Positions 22,452 to 31,055 of a stretch of 37,471 nucleotides of DNA are shown in pieces. This stretch comes from a virus: the IMG/VR virus record IMGVR_UViG_3300042261_001553, positions 1 through 37,471 of that record; one strand, 5' to 3'. The position numbers and the translations under genes were made by a program. Each line of letters opens with the position of its first letter. The stretch's first letter is position 1. The notes below the pieces were generated by a model. The model saw only the letters and a list, made by a program, of their open reading frames with translations, did not search any database and was not told the DNA's origin.

Positions 22452-24398
22452 GTGCGTTTATCATTTATGGAGAAAGTCGGATTGACCCCACAGTTCTTGG
22501 AACAGTACCGCAATGTGACGCCGCCATGGGGTTTCAGTGGTCTCGGCGAAATCGTCTATCTGCGCACCTACTCGCGTCCGATTGAGGGAGTTGACCGAAA
22601 CGAAACATGGATTGAAACCGTGTCGCGCTGTGTTAACGGAGCCGTTGAAATCGGTGTGCCGTGGACGCAGAAGGATTTGGAAGCAATCTTTGACCATGTG
22701 TACAACCTGCGTTGCTCTTTCTCTGGTCGCGCACTGTGGCAATTGGGAACTCCACTAATCAAGAAGTTCAATGCGTCGTCACTGAACAATTGCTATTTCA
22801 CGAACATTGAAAAAGTTGAAGACTTTGAACTGCTTTTTGATTATCTGATGCTCGGCGGAGGTGTGGGTTTCTCGGTTGAACGCTCCAAAATCCATGACCT
22901 GCCCAAAGTCAAATCTGGTGTAAAAATCGTCCACGAACGAACCAACGACGCCGACATCATCGTCCCCGACAGCCGTCAAGGGTGGAGGCGCCTCCTGCAC
23001 AGCGTCCTAAAATCGTTCTTTGACACTGGCAAGTCATTCACATACTCAACGATTCTCATCCGCGAATTCGGTGCACCATTAAAGACTTTCGGCGGAACCG
23101 CAAGCGGACCTGGCGCACTAGTTGAAGGTATTGAGGACATTTGCAAAGTGATGCGCGGGCGAGAAGGCAAGAAACTGCGCTCCGTTGATGTCCTTGACAT
23201 TTGTAACATCATTGGTCGTATCGTCGTATCAGGCTCGTCTCGCAGGTCTGCGCAAATCGCTATCGGCGACCCAGACGATGTACTTTTCCTGAGGGCTAAG
23301 AATTGGGCTGGCGGTGACATCCCTGCTTGGAGAGCCAATAGCAACAACAGCATCTATGCCGACTACTACGACCACATCATGCCCGAACTCTGGAAGGGCT
23401 ACACAGGCAACGGCGAACCGTACGGTCTTGTCAACAGGAGGCTCGCACGAAAGCATGGGCGTTTGGGTGATGTGCGCCCCGACAACACGATTGAGGGTTT
23501 TAACCCGTGCGCAGAAATCGGTTTGGGTGACGGAGAGTCGTGCAACCTCGCAACGATTTTCCTTCCGAATGTGGAGTCGTTGAAACAGTTGAAAGAAATC
23601 TCACGGCTTCTGTACATGCTTCAAAAGCAGATTACTCGCCTGTCTTACCCATACGAGAAGACCACACAAATCGTTAACAAAAACGCCCGTCTTGGTCAGA
23701 GTGTTACGGGAATCCTACAATGCACTGAAGAACAGATTTCTTGGCTTTCGGAAGCATATGAGGCTTTGGACAAACTTGACAAGGAATACTCAGAGAAGCA
23801 CGGCTTTCCTCGTTCAGTGCGTCTAACCACGGTTCAGCCATCAGGGACACTCTCTCTTCTTCCGGGAGTCACTCCGGGCATCCACCCTGCATTTGCGCCG
23901 TTCTATATTCGTCGCGTCCGCTTCGGCGCGGCTGACCCGCTGGTTGACAGTTTGCGTAAGCGCGGACACAAGGTGGTTTGGGACATCGGTTTGGACGGCA
24001 GGGAAGACCACACTAAATACGTGGTTGAGTTCCCGTGCAAGTCGCCTGAAGGCGCTGTCCTAGCGGAAAACATGACCGCAATAGAGCAGTTGGAGTGGGT
24101 CAAGAAGATGCAGACAATGTGGGCTGACAACGCCGTATCGGTAACCGTTTATTACCGCAAAGAAGAACTTGAACAAATCAAGGAGTGGCTGTCCAAAAAC
24201 TATGACGACGGTATCAAATCGGTATCATTCCTGCTTCACAGCGACCACAACTTCCCGCTGCCCCCATACGAACAATGCACCGAAGAGCAATACAACGCCA
24301 TGTCTGCCAAGATTGACATGAGCGTTGCTCTCACACCAATCTCAGGTGACGAGTTGGACATTGACGCTTGCGCTTCGGGGGCTTGCCCAATCAGGTAG
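22452..24398 (+). CDS. nrdJ: adenosylcobalamin-dependent (class II) ribonucleotide reductase, monomeric RTPR type
   Basis: 648 aa from GTG 22452; an ATG at 22467 is an alternative start. It reduces ribonucleotides to deoxyribonucleotides for phage DNA synthesis using coenzyme B12. Motifs: LNNC114YF (first redox cysteine), GGGVGFSVE, FNPC353AE355IGLGDGESCNLATI (thiyl-radical Cys, Glu and second redox Cys), QPSGTLSLLPGVTPGIHP, and the C-terminal CASGACPI (C640, C645) that passes electrons to the active site. The N-terminal order and TPPWG..GE..Y.RTYSR resemble the Lactobacillus-type monomeric RTPR. The protein is roughly 90 residues shorter than that enzyme, so part of the usual allosteric region may be reduced. 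It has its own promoter, and no thioredoxin gene is adjacent. Confidence 0.95.
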   Translation: MRLSFMEKVGLTPQFLEQYRNVTPPWGFSGLGEIVYLRTYSRPIEGVDRNETWIETVSRCVNGAVEIGVPWTQKDLEAIFDHVYNLRCSFSGRALWQLGTPLIKKFNASSLNNCYFTNIEKVEDFELLFDYLMLGGGVGFSVERSKIHDLPKVKSGVKIVHERTNDADIIVPDSRQGWRRLLHSVLKSFFDTGKSFTYSTILIREFGAPLKTFGGTASGPGALVEGIEDICKVMRGREGKKLRSVDVLDICNIIGRIVVSGSSRRSAQIAIGDPDDVLFLRAKNWAGGDIPAWRANSNNSIYADYYDHIMPELWKGYTGNGEPYGLVNRRLARKHGRLGDVRPDNTIEGFNPCAEIGLGDGESCNLATIFLPNVESLKQLKEISRLLYMLQKQITRLSYPYEKTTQIVNKNARLGQSVTGILQCTEEQISWLSEAYEALDKLDKEYSEKHGFPRSVRLTTVQPSGTLSLLPGVTPGIHPAFAPFYIRRVRFGAADPLVDSLRKRGHKVVWDIGLDGREDHTKYVVEFPCKSPEGAVLAENMTAIEQLEWVKKMQTMWADNAVSVTVYYRKEELEQIKEWLSKNYDDGIKSVSFLLHSDHNFPLPPYEQCTEEQYNAMSAKIDMSVALTPISGDELDIDACASGACPIR

Positions 24399-24400
24399 TC

Positions 24401-24799
24401 ATGCTGTACTGCCTGAAGGACGCAAAAGTCCACGAGATTTATCGCAAAGCGGCGAAAATCGTGCAAGAGCACGGCTTGACGCATGCTCTCACATACGACC
24501 CGTACACAAAATCCGTTGATTTGTATGGTGCTTTACTTCTTGCCTGTGGCGCATCAGAAAAACTGCTGGCTACAGGTTTGGAAGAACCAGAAGAACTTGA
24601 TGTTCCGCCAGTCAATTTGGGAAAAATAAAAGTTGCATACGAATACGTTGAAGCGATTCTCGGCAAAGACCCATCGTTTTGGGCGGAGACACACGACGCG
24701 GAACAGGCATCAAAGATGTTGCTTCGTCTTGCCGACAGGATTGAAATTTCAATTAAGTTACCGCAAACTACTTCTGTGCAACCTCGTCAAACAAACTGA
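24401..24799 (+). CDS. small phage protein, possibly DUF6197-like
   Basis: 132 aa from ATG 24401, two bases after the reductase stop, with AGGTAG overlapping that stop; an ATG at 24368 would overlap the reductase. Residues 10-45 (IYRKAAKIVQEHGLTHALTY then DLYGALLLACG) follow the outline of the DUF6197 phage family, in which a helix and a 'CLLGAL' segment are typical. This is from memory and tentative. It probably shares the reductase transcript. Its 3' end overlaps the 3' end of the methyltransferase gene by 32 bases on opposite strands. Confidence 0.65.
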   Translation: MLYCLKDAKVHEIYRKAAKIVQEHGLTHALTYDPYTKSVDLYGALLLACGASEKLLATGLEEPEELDVPPVNLGKIKVAYEYVEAILGKDPSFWAETHDAEQASKMLLRLADRIEISIKLPQTTSVQPRQTN

Positions 24800-26153
24800 G
24801 TTGCTCGGTCGCTTTCTTCATCGCAATATCTTCCGCTTCTTTCGCAAGCCTTCGCGTCGCGATACCAGCGTATTCAGGGTTGAGTTCACAACCGCGATAG
24901 TCGCGCCCCAAACGCATTGCCACAACACCAGTTGTACCTGAACCAAAGAACGGGTCAAGCACAGTACAGGGGATGATTTCTTCAGTTTTGCAATCACAAG
25001 TTTTTTGCCACCCTTTTGTTTCAGTGTGAGTGTAACCAGCGTCGCCTTTTCCGTTGATGTCTTCGTATGCACCTTCGTATGTGTTGGGGCGGTAACGAGG
25101 GTCATCTTCGGGTAGTTCATTTCTCGCTATGCGAGTTCGTTCCACTACTCGCTCGTACGGCGAAAGACAGGAAGGACAGCAACCATGTTCTGATGTCCCT
25201 GCTTTGATGCATGGTTCAACCAAGTCTGTTGGGAAAGTCGCAAAGTGTGCTTCCTTGAAGGGTTTTGTCGTTACCGACCACACCGAACGCTTGTTTCTGG
25301 TTGCGCCAGTGGAGCCGTGCATCGCATTGCTGATAACTCCACGACGCTTATCGGCTCTCGCTCCCCTGTCGTCAAATGCGTAGACCGCAGGTTCTTTTAT
25401 TGACTCAGAATCAAAGAAATAGTGGGGCTTCTTGGTCAGAAGAAAAATGTATTCGTGCGCTTTGGTGCATCTGTCTTGAACGGACTCTGGCATGGGGTTT
25501 GGTTTGTGCCAAATGATGTCTTGGCGTAAATACCAGCCTGCTTGCTGTAACGCCAACGCGACCCGCCATGGGATGCCGACGAGGTCTTTGGGTTTTAGGT
25601 AACCGTCGTCGCGCCCTATCTTGCCGCGGAAATCCTCATTTTCTCCACCTGCGTTAGAAGCGTTAGTTGACGCAATGGTTTGCTTGTATCCGTTACCGTT
25701 ACTACCTGCGTATGAATCCCCAAGGTTCAACCACAGTGTTCCATCGTCACGCAGGACACGATGAATTTCATTGAAAACATTAACCATGTCTTGGACATAG
25801 CCGTCAAATGTCGGTTCAAGACCGAGTTGGCTATCTTCGCGAATCGCACCACACCTAGGACATTGCGTTTTGTATATACCGTCCCCGATGGCGCCCTCTA
25901 GGTTGCGCTGACCCGTAGAGCAACTTTCGCTGAACTTGCTGTCACGCTTGTGCGAGCAGGACGGGTCTCCGCCTATCCATTTAGCCGTACCGTAGTCACG
26001 CAAACCCCAATAAGGAGGGGACGTGATTACGCAATGGATGCTCCTATCAGGAAGCAGTTTCAAGGTTTCCCGGACATCTCCGAGAAGTATTTTTGGGTTG
26101 AGTTCAGAGTCCCCTGTCACGGGGAAAGAGTCTAACGACTTCTCTTGAACCAA
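24768..26153 (-). CDS. class beta DNA methyltransferase (N4-cytosine or N6-adenine)
   Basis: 461 aa from TTG 26153, overlapping the upstream gene by 22 bases; GTG at 26120 is an alternative start. Motif IV, TSPPYWGLRDYG, comes near residue 44, and the SAM-binding motif I, DPFFGSGTTGVVA, near residue 403, so the order is that of class beta amino-methyltransferases. Cys clusters (CPRC near 97; CCPSC near 305; CDCK near 387) suggest a zinc-binding insertion. No restriction enzyme lies nearby, so the likely role is to protect phage DNA or to alter its regulation. Target base and site cannot be read from the sequence. Confidence 0.92.
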   Translation of the reverse strand: MVQEKSLDSFPVTGDSELNPKILLGDVRETLKLLPDRSIHCVITSPPYWGLRDYGTAKWIGGDPSCSHKRDSKFSESCSTGQRNLEGAIGDGIYKTQCPRCGAIREDSQLGLEPTFDGYVQDMVNVFNEIHRVLRDDGTLWLNLGDSYAGSNGNGYKQTIASTNASNAGGENEDFRGKIGRDDGYLKPKDLVGIPWRVALALQQAGWYLRQDIIWHKPNPMPESVQDRCTKAHEYIFLLTKKPHYFFDSESIKEPAVYAFDDRGARADKRRGVISNAMHGSTGATRNKRSVWSVTTKPFKEAHFATFPTDLVEPCIKAGTSEHGCCPSCLSPYERVVERTRIARNELPEDDPRYRPNTYEGAYEDINGKGDAGYTHTETKGWQKTCDCKTEEIIPCTVLDPFFGSGTTGVVAMRLGRDYRGCELNPEYAGIATRRLAKEAEDIAMKKATEQLSLFDEVAQK

Positions 26154-26422
26154 GCAAGGACCCGTTGTCTAAGCGAATGAGACTTAATGTCGTTCGCATA
26201 AACGATGACGGAATCCAATGCTTTTCCAACCGCTGCAGTTGCCTCGGAAAATGCAGGACTAGCCTCGGAAACCGCAGCGAAGACCGCCTCGGCGGCTTTC
26301 TCAACGTCCTTTTTGGTTTCAGCGGCAGACTTCTTGTTTGAAGACTTTTGTGAAGTCGTCTTCTTTTTAGAAGTTGCTTTTTTGGTAGTTTTCTTTTGGG
26401 TGGATTTCTTGTTTTTTGCCAT
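26132..26422 (-). CDS. Lys-rich histone-like protein
   Basis: 96 aa from ATG 26422, chosen over an in-frame codon at 26515 because the extra 31 residues would cross the divergent gene's start and are unlike the rest. Residues 2-45 are almost only Lys, Ser, Thr and Gln with KKTTKKATSKKKT repeats, like the tails of bacterial histone H1-like proteins. Residues 46-80 form an Ala-rich helix, and the end (RQRVLAWFKRSR) is basic. Nonspecific DNA binding is likely. Cotranscribed with the DNA methyltransferase. Confidence 0.75.
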   Translation of the reverse strand: MAKNKKSTQKKTTKKATSKKKTTSQKSSNKKSAAETKKDVEKAAEAVFAAVSEASPAFSEATAAVGKALDSVIVYANDIKSHSLRQRVLAWFKRSR

Positions 26423-26485
26423 ACCCGAAACACTAGTAGAAAGGCGTACCCACCAAATGCAACTATTCTGAGAGACCAAATCTAC

Positions 26486-26497
26486 TACTTTGGAGGT
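26486..26497 (+). promoter_or_regulatory. possible leaderless promoter (TACTTT-N6-ATG)
   Basis: TACTTT (26486-26491) lies six bases before ATG 26498. A GGAGG is present at 26492-26496 but only one base from the ATG, too close to act as a normal ribosome site. No -35 match. Confidence 0.3.
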
Positions 26498-27130
26498 ATG
26501 GACACAGGCTTTCACGAGACAGACCTAGATAAGGTCGCCTTGGCTGTGGAAGCCATGAAAATCGCAAAACAGGCGACAGTCAATGATGGTGGTATCGGCG
26601 AGGACATGAACATAAATTTGTTTTGTTGGAGGGGTTCTGAATTGGTTTCTATTCTCCAATTGTCCAATACGCACAGAATGGAAAGGGACGAAAGGCTTGA
26701 GCGTCTGACGCGTGCAGCCTGCATCAAAAGACAGGGTTGGGGAGTTGACTCGTTCACTTTTGTTGCTGAGGGATACTGTTCACTCAAGCCATCACAAACA
26801 AAAAATCAGGATTTGGCTTTTCTTTTTGCTCAACCAAATTCTCCGGTTACTGAATGCCTTTCCTTCACGCAACTAGGCTCAGACAACCCCATATTTATAT
26901 CTCTGCCATACAAAATAAATGTAGGGAGAAAAGTAACGTTTGGTGAAGCCCTATGGTATTCTGCTTTGGATGTTATGCGCGACCTGACATACGCAGCAAC
27001 ATTAAATGCCTCGCTAAAACTTGAGGATAAAAGCGAGGAGCCGTTTGAGGCGCGAGAAACATATTTTAAAACACTTGCAGACGAAATACAAAAAATTGGA
27101 TTTGAAGTTTTCTATAGAGATGACTTGTGA
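26498..27130 (+). CDS. hypothetical phage protein
   Basis: 210 aa from ATG 26498; the frame continues upstream to 26396 but that part overlaps the divergent gene. The fold looks alpha/beta: an N-terminal helix (LDKVALAVEAMKIAKQATV), strands around NLFCWRGSELVSILQL, a region with VDSFTFVAEGYCS, and a long C-terminal helix. No family recognised. The stop overlaps the next start (GTGA), so it probably forms an operon with the MazG-like gene and the oxygenase. Confidence 0.7.
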   Translation: MDTGFHETDLDKVALAVEAMKIAKQATVNDGGIGEDMNINLFCWRGSELVSILQLSNTHRMERDERLERLTRAACIKRQGWGVDSFTFVAEGYCSLKPSQTKNQDLAFLFAQPNSPVTECLSFTQLGSDNPIFISLPYKINVGRKVTFGEALWYSALDVMRDLTYAATLNASLKLEDKSEEPFEARETYFKTLADEIQKIGFEVFYRDDL

Positions 27131-27483
27131 GACACGAAATAGTAGGAACAGAGAGTATGGATTTTGGTAATTATCAGTGGCGAACGGGTCATACTGCGGT
27201 ATACCCGACCGATAAGGCTTTGGAATATCTGTCGCTTGGGCTTGTTTCTGAGGCTGGAGAAGTTGCCGGAAAAGTAAAAAAAATCATTCGCGACCACAAT
27301 TCAGAACTCACACCAGAACTCATTGAGGCTCTAGAACTAGAACTTGGTGATGTGCTTTGGTATGTCGCGCAAATGTGTTCAGTTTTGAAAACGAATATGG
27401 GCGTAGTGGCGAACAAAAATATTGAAAAATTGGCGTTGCGTAAGCAGGCAAATACAATTAAAGGAAGTGGGGATAACAGGTAA
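27127..27483 (+). CDS. MazG-like nucleotide pyrophosphohydrolase
   Basis: 118 aa from GTG 27127, which overlaps the preceding TGA; ATG 27157 gives the more typical family start (MDFGNYQ). Motifs: LGLVSEAGEVAGKVKK (ExxE metal-binding pair) and LELELGDVLWYVAQMC (ExxD pair), the all-alpha NTP pyrophosphohydrolase signature. Length fits the small single-domain phage type. It would hydrolyse dNTPs or (p)ppGpp-like nucleotides to monophosphates, cleaning the nucleotide pool or blunting starvation signals; which of these cannot be told here. Confidence 0.88.
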   Translation: MRHEIVGTESMDFGNYQWRTGHTAVYPTDKALEYLSLGLVSEAGEVAGKVKKIIRDHNSELTPELIEALELELGDVLWYVAQMCSVLKTNMGVVANKNIEKLALRKQANTIKGSGDNR

Positions 27484-27695
27484 TGGGAAGCAAAAGCAGA
27501 AAAGTTTCGCGTGGAGCGCAACAACGTGTCAGGTTCAATTATTTGACTGGCGAAAATGAAACAGTGCCGGGCACGAAAGCAGGCAAGAAGCGTACGAGAC
27601 TTCCGTTTGGTCACCCTTTGAGAACCCACGATTTGCCAAGAGTTCGCAAAAATAACGAGGAAAAAGGTCGTGGAAAAACAGATAGCGATTCTTGA
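27483..27695 (+). CDS. small basic hypothetical protein
   Basis: 70 aa, starting in a TAATG overlap with the MazG-like gene and overlapping the next gene by 26 bases. Rich in Arg, Lys and Gly, without Cys; contains VRFNYLTGENETVPG and LPFGHPLRTHDLPRVRK. It looks mostly extended and could bind nucleic acid. No family recognised. Confidence 0.6.
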   Translation: MGSKSRKVSRGAQQRVRFNYLTGENETVPGTKAGKKRTRLPFGHPLRTHDLPRVRKNNEEKGRGKTDSDS

Positions 27696-28479
27696 TGGTT
27701 TTGATGAGAAGCCATCATATGTCTTAATCAAAGACGCAGAAATTGGAGAAATTCCTCCTACTCCGTTGGTTGCCTCGAATGACGATGCGGTTGATATCGC
27801 CTCTAATCTGCTCTTGAAATACGGTTCTCATTATGGGCACGCCGTCGGCTATAAACAGGAACAAAACGGAAGACTGATACAACACATACTTCCGAATCCC
27901 AAAACAGAGTACTCGCAGATTTCTTCTTCTTCAAAAACGGTTCTGAAACTGCATACGGAAACAGCATTTCATCCATATAAACCCGATTGGATTATTCTGA
28001 TGTGTCTGAGAGGGGACAAAGGCGCGTTCACCACTTATGCCGATATTCACGATATTTTGAGGGATTTGGATGAAGGGACAATTGAAGAACTTCGCAAAAA
28101 TCAATTTGCCACGAAGACAGATGAGAGTTTTAGAACCGTCGCGGGAAACGATAAGGAAATACGTTTGCCAATCCTGACGGGGGAAACAGATTTTTGTTAC
28201 GACGACGACCTAATGACTGGATTAAACGGGAGTGCTGAGCGTGCACTAGGTGAATTGAGGGGCGCCGTTGAAGCAAATACTCACGAAATTTCGCTTGAAT
28301 CGGGAGACGTGTTCATAATCAACAACAGGAAACTTGTTCACGGGCGCAAGCCGTTTCAGCCTCGTTACGATGGAACCGACAGGTGGATGCTGAGATTGTT
28401 GATTGTGGAGAATCTTCCACCAGAATCAGATTTACGAAATTCGCCTCATCCTTGCATCACAACCGATTTTTCGGTCTAG
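27670..28479 (+). CDS. Fe(II)/2-oxoglutarate oxygenase, clavaminate-synthase-like (AsnO/VioC type)
   Basis: 269 aa from GTG 27670. Iron ligands H95-T-E97 in LHTETAFHPYKPDW and H224 in KLVHGRKPFQPRYDG; R238 or R242 in DRWMLRL is placed to bind 2-oxoglutarate. The HxE in place of HxD and the text around both ligands match the clavaminate synthase-like group, whose members hydroxylate free or carrier-bound amino acids such as arginine or asparagine. Length is a little under the usual 320-360, mainly at the N-terminus. Substrate is unknown. It ends the rightward operon and its stop meets the stop of the leftward genes. Confidence 0.88.
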   Translation: MEKQIAILDGFDEKPSYVLIKDAEIGEIPPTPLVASNDDAVDIASNLLLKYGSHYGHAVGYKQEQNGRLIQHILPNPKTEYSQISSSSKTVLKLHTETAFHPYKPDWIILMCLRGDKGAFTTYADIHDILRDLDEGTIEELRKNQFATKTDESFRTVAGNDKEIRLPILTGETDFCYDDDLMTGLNGSAERALGELRGAVEANTHEISLESGDVFIINNRKLVHGRKPFQPRYDGTDRWMLRLLIVENLPPESDLRNSPHPCITTDFSV

Positions 28480-28643
28480 AACCAAAGATGTTGAGTGATG
28501 TGATGCTTATCTACTGATTTCGGACGCTTCTCGTATTTGCGCATGCCGTAGCCTTCGTAGCCGTCTACAGCCCTGCGGAAAACGCCGAAATGGAAAAGAA
28601 GACCCGCCGATATAAGAAAAATTAGAATTAGTGCTAAATGCAT
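28476..28643 (-). CDS. very small membrane protein (55 aa)
   Basis: 55 aa from ATG 28643. Residues 2-18 (HLALILIFLISAGLLFH) form one transmembrane helix; the rest is positively charged and should stay in the cytoplasm (positive-inside rule). The ATG is placed six bases after a TACAAT -10 element, which favours this start over an upstream in-frame codon at 28721. Could be a holin-like or host-envelope protein, but nothing lysis-related is adjacent. Confidence 0.55.
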   Translation of the reverse strand: MHLALILIFLISAGLLFHFGVFRRAVDGYEGYGMRKYEKRPKSVDKHHITQHLWF

Positions 28644-28649
28644 GCAGAT

Positions 28650-28655
28650 ATTGTA
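28650..28655 (-). promoter_or_regulatory. -10 element (TACAAT), predicted leaderless start
   Basis: TACAAT on the minus strand, six bases before ATG 28643, with no good -35 and no ribosome site. Confidence 0.45.
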
Positions 28656-28680
28656 CGCAAAGTGGTTGTGCTGATTTGCA

Positions 28681-29304
28681 CTAATTGTTGTGAATTTCCT
28701 CACCCTCAGAATTCTCTTCATTGCCCTCAGTTAAAGCGGGCATATTTCCGATAAGCCCGTTTAATGTTCCCTCAGAAATAACACCTGCGTCCCTCATTAC
28801 AGCCAACAATTTCTTCGCCTCCGTCTCGGGGACAAACTTGGCGGTTTCCTTCACACCTGGAGCACCAGCCAAAACAGCCCTAAGATTCTGTTCTCCACCT
28901 GACCCAATATTCTGCATATTCACATTAAGGTTGGACTGCTCCATACCAAGCAAACGCGCACGACGGTCAATAATCGCCAAAACGGTTGACACGGCTTTTA
29001 TGTCAGGCTCCATAGCCACTTCGGTTCCATCGTCCATCTTCACTTTTCGGTGTTGTGTGAGCGGCCAGATTGCGCTCTGAAGGGCGTCCAGACGCTCCAG
29101 TTCCATCTGTAAGACCTCAGGGTAGGCGAGGAGGGCTTCCTGACTCAACTTGCCCAACTGACGCCTTATAGAGCCGTGTACGGCGCCGTTCGTCATTCCG
29201 AAACGACGAGAAATCTCGGCAATCGGAACACCCGCCTGACGCATCTTGAAAATGCGCACATCTCGCTCTGCGAGAAACTCACGAGTCAAACCTTTTTCTG
29301 TCAT
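28681..29304 (-). CDS. HTH DNA-binding protein, probable terminase small subunit
   Basis: 207 aa. N-terminal helix-turn-helix near residues 13-55 (VRIFKMRQAGVPIAEISRRF then MTNGAVHGSIRRQLGKL). A charged middle helix follows, then KAVSTVLAIIDRRARLLGM near 105-123, a pattern typical of small terminase subunits before their oligomerisation domain. The C-terminal part has LAGAPGVKETAKFVPETEAK and an acidic end. The family recognises the packaging site on phage DNA. The start overlaps the primase-helicase stop by four bases. No large subunit is visible, so a regulator remains possible. Confidence 0.6.
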   Translation of the reverse strand: MTEKGLTREFLAERDVRIFKMRQAGVPIAEISRRFGMTNGAVHGSIRRQLGKLSQEALLAYPEVLQMELERLDALQSAIWPLTQHRKVKMDDGTEVAMEPDIKAVSTVLAIIDRRARLLGMEQSNLNVNMQNIGSGGEQNLRAVLAGAPGVKETAKFVPETEAKKLLAVMRDAGVISEGTLNGLIGNMPALTEGNEENSEGEEIHNN

Positions 29305-31055
29305 ATTTGCTCTCTCAAATCAACAAGTTCAAACGGGAAAACCTTTCCCCTTCTAAGTTTAGTCGGGAACGGTCTCTCATCGCGTGCACCACGGAAATGG
29401 CGAACATCATACAAATACTCGCCCACCGCCGTCGCATCAGGGTGGAGAGCCAAACCGAACTCCGGCCAGCGTGACCATACGGCTGAACCAAATGGACGCA
29501 GGTCTCGGGTACTCATAGATGTTCCAAGTGGCGCATGATGCTCCAACCACATGGCGACGTTGTAGTAGTCGCGAATCATGTCAAAGTACCTTGCAACCTC
29601 AACGGCGACAGCCTCAGACGTCCTGCCGCCTGGGTCTATGAATGACTTGTAGATAGGTCCGATAAACAGCATGTCTGGCTTTATTGTTTCCACAGCCTCT
29701 TCCACTATCAGCCTGTCCTGCGCGGTCAAAAGATTCAAACCAGCAGGCTTGATGAGAAGATGCGCGTCAACCGACGACACATGTCCAAGGCGCAACGACG
29801 CACCCATGATGTTTGCCGAAGTTCGCCTAATGATTCGCTCGGGATTTTCCAAGTCAATAGTGAGAGTCCGTATCGGCTTTATGCGCGAAAAATTGAAGGG
29901 ATGCAAACCAGCGGCTGTGCAAATAGCAACCTGTCTGGCAAGCATGGTTTTCCCGACACCCTCAGCAGCCACAACCATGATTCGCTCACCGCGCTCAACA
30001 AGTTGAGGAATGACCCAATCATAATTTTCATCAGCGGACTCACCGAGAAAATCTTGCCAGTTCACGAGGCGACCTTTGTCGTGGTCGTTTTCCGTGTTTA
30101 TTTGGTCGAGCAACATTGACGCTCGGGCGATGCGCGTATTTTCCGACAAATCGTCGCGCAACAACACCTTTGTTACTTGTTCGGCAACAGACCTAAGCGA
30201 ATTCGTTGCGTGCTCCACCGCCGTCTCGTCATCTTCCTCGGATTCGTCATCTGAAATTTCCGAAGATTGAAGCGGTTCCGCATCTTTCGCCTCAAGCAAA
30301 TCATTGAGTGACCCACCGTCAGAAATCAGGTCGGAAACATCTTTGTACTTTGCTGGTGGAACCCACTGAACGACGGCGCACCCTGCATTACGAAGAACTT
30401 TTGCGACATTCTCGGAATGCTCTCTGCCAACCGCGTCATTGTCTGCGACTATGTACACGCTCGCACCGGCAAGTGTTTCTGTGAAATTGTCCTGCCACTT
30501 GCCAGCGCCGTTCGGTGGGGTGGTTGCGCACCAACCGAGTTTTGCGAGATTGTCGGCGTCTTTCTCGCCTTCAACTAGCCAGATTGTTTCACCGTTTGCT
30601 TTCGCCTGCAAAACCTGTGGAAGACGATACAAAACTTTGGTGATTCCATTGAGAGAATAAATATGTTTTTTAGGATTGTTTGGGTCTGGTCGTCGTTGTT
30701 TGAAAGTCTTCTTGTTCCACTGGTCTACGAAACGCTGCTTCTGATATAAGAGTGAACCCTTTTCGTCGCGATAGTCATAGGTGGCAACGAGAGCAAGTTT
30801 CCTTTCTTCTTTTCGCGGAGGGTAAAGGTCGGTGACTTTCATGCTCAACGACTTGCAAATTTCCGTGATGTCACAACCACCACCACGATGACATGTGACC
30901 AGTACGCGACCATCGTTGCCTTGCCCTACCGAAAGAGATGGGTTGTCGTCATCGTTGCGACACGGGCACCTCGCCTGCCAACCTCCTCCCGTCGGACGTA
31001 CGCCGTTCAACTTGTCCAAGAAAGACTGAACGGTTGGTGATGCGATTGCGGTCAT
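29301..31055 (-). CDS. DNA primase-helicase
   Basis: 584 aa. The N-terminal zinc finger, CPC...CHRGGGC at residues 29-60, is of the primase CHC2 type. A TOPRIM domain follows with WLVEGEKDADNLAKLG and YIVADNDAVGREH near residues 155-210. An acidic linker (about 270-290) leads to a RecA-like ATPase with Walker A VVAAEGVGKTMLARQ near 365 and a Walker-B-like IKPDMLFIGPIY near 460. The ATPase resembles the RepA/hexameric helicase group used with TOPRIM primases in phages. It primes and unwinds at the phage fork. Translation is coupled to whiB upstream and terS-like downstream through four-base overlaps. Confidence 0.93.
   Translation of the reverse strand: MTAIASPTVQSFLDKLNGVRPTGGGWQARCPCRNDDDNPSLSVGQGNDGRVLVTCHRGGGCDITEICKSLSMKVTDLYPPRKEERKLALVATYDYRDEKGSLLYQKQRFVDQWNKKTFKQRRPDPNNPKKHIYSLNGITKVLYRLPQVLQAKANGETIWLVEGEKDADNLAKLGWCATTPPNGAGKWQDNFTETLAGASVYIVADNDAVGREHSENVAKVLRNAGCAVVQWVPPAKYKDVSDLISDGGSLNDLLEAKDAEPLQSSEISDDESEEDDETAVEHATNSLRSVAEQVTKVLLRDDLSENTRIARASMLLDQINTENDHDKGRLVNWQDFLGESADENYDWVIPQLVERGERIMVVAAEGVGKTMLARQVAICTAAGLHPFNFSRIKPIRTLTIDLENPERIIRRTSANIMGASLRLGHVSSVDAHLLIKPAGLNLLTAQDRLIVEEAVETIKPDMLFIGPIYKSFIDPGGRTSEAVAVEVARYFDMIRDYYNVAMWLEHHAPLGTSMSTRDLRPFGSAVWSRWPEFGLALHPDATAVGEYLYDVRHFRGARDERPFPTKLRRGKVFPFELVDLREQI

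Noticed and set aside
26492-26497. GGAGGT as ribosome site for the 210-aa gene
   Set aside because: It touches the ATG with one base between, too close for normal initiation, and no later ATG fits the spacing.
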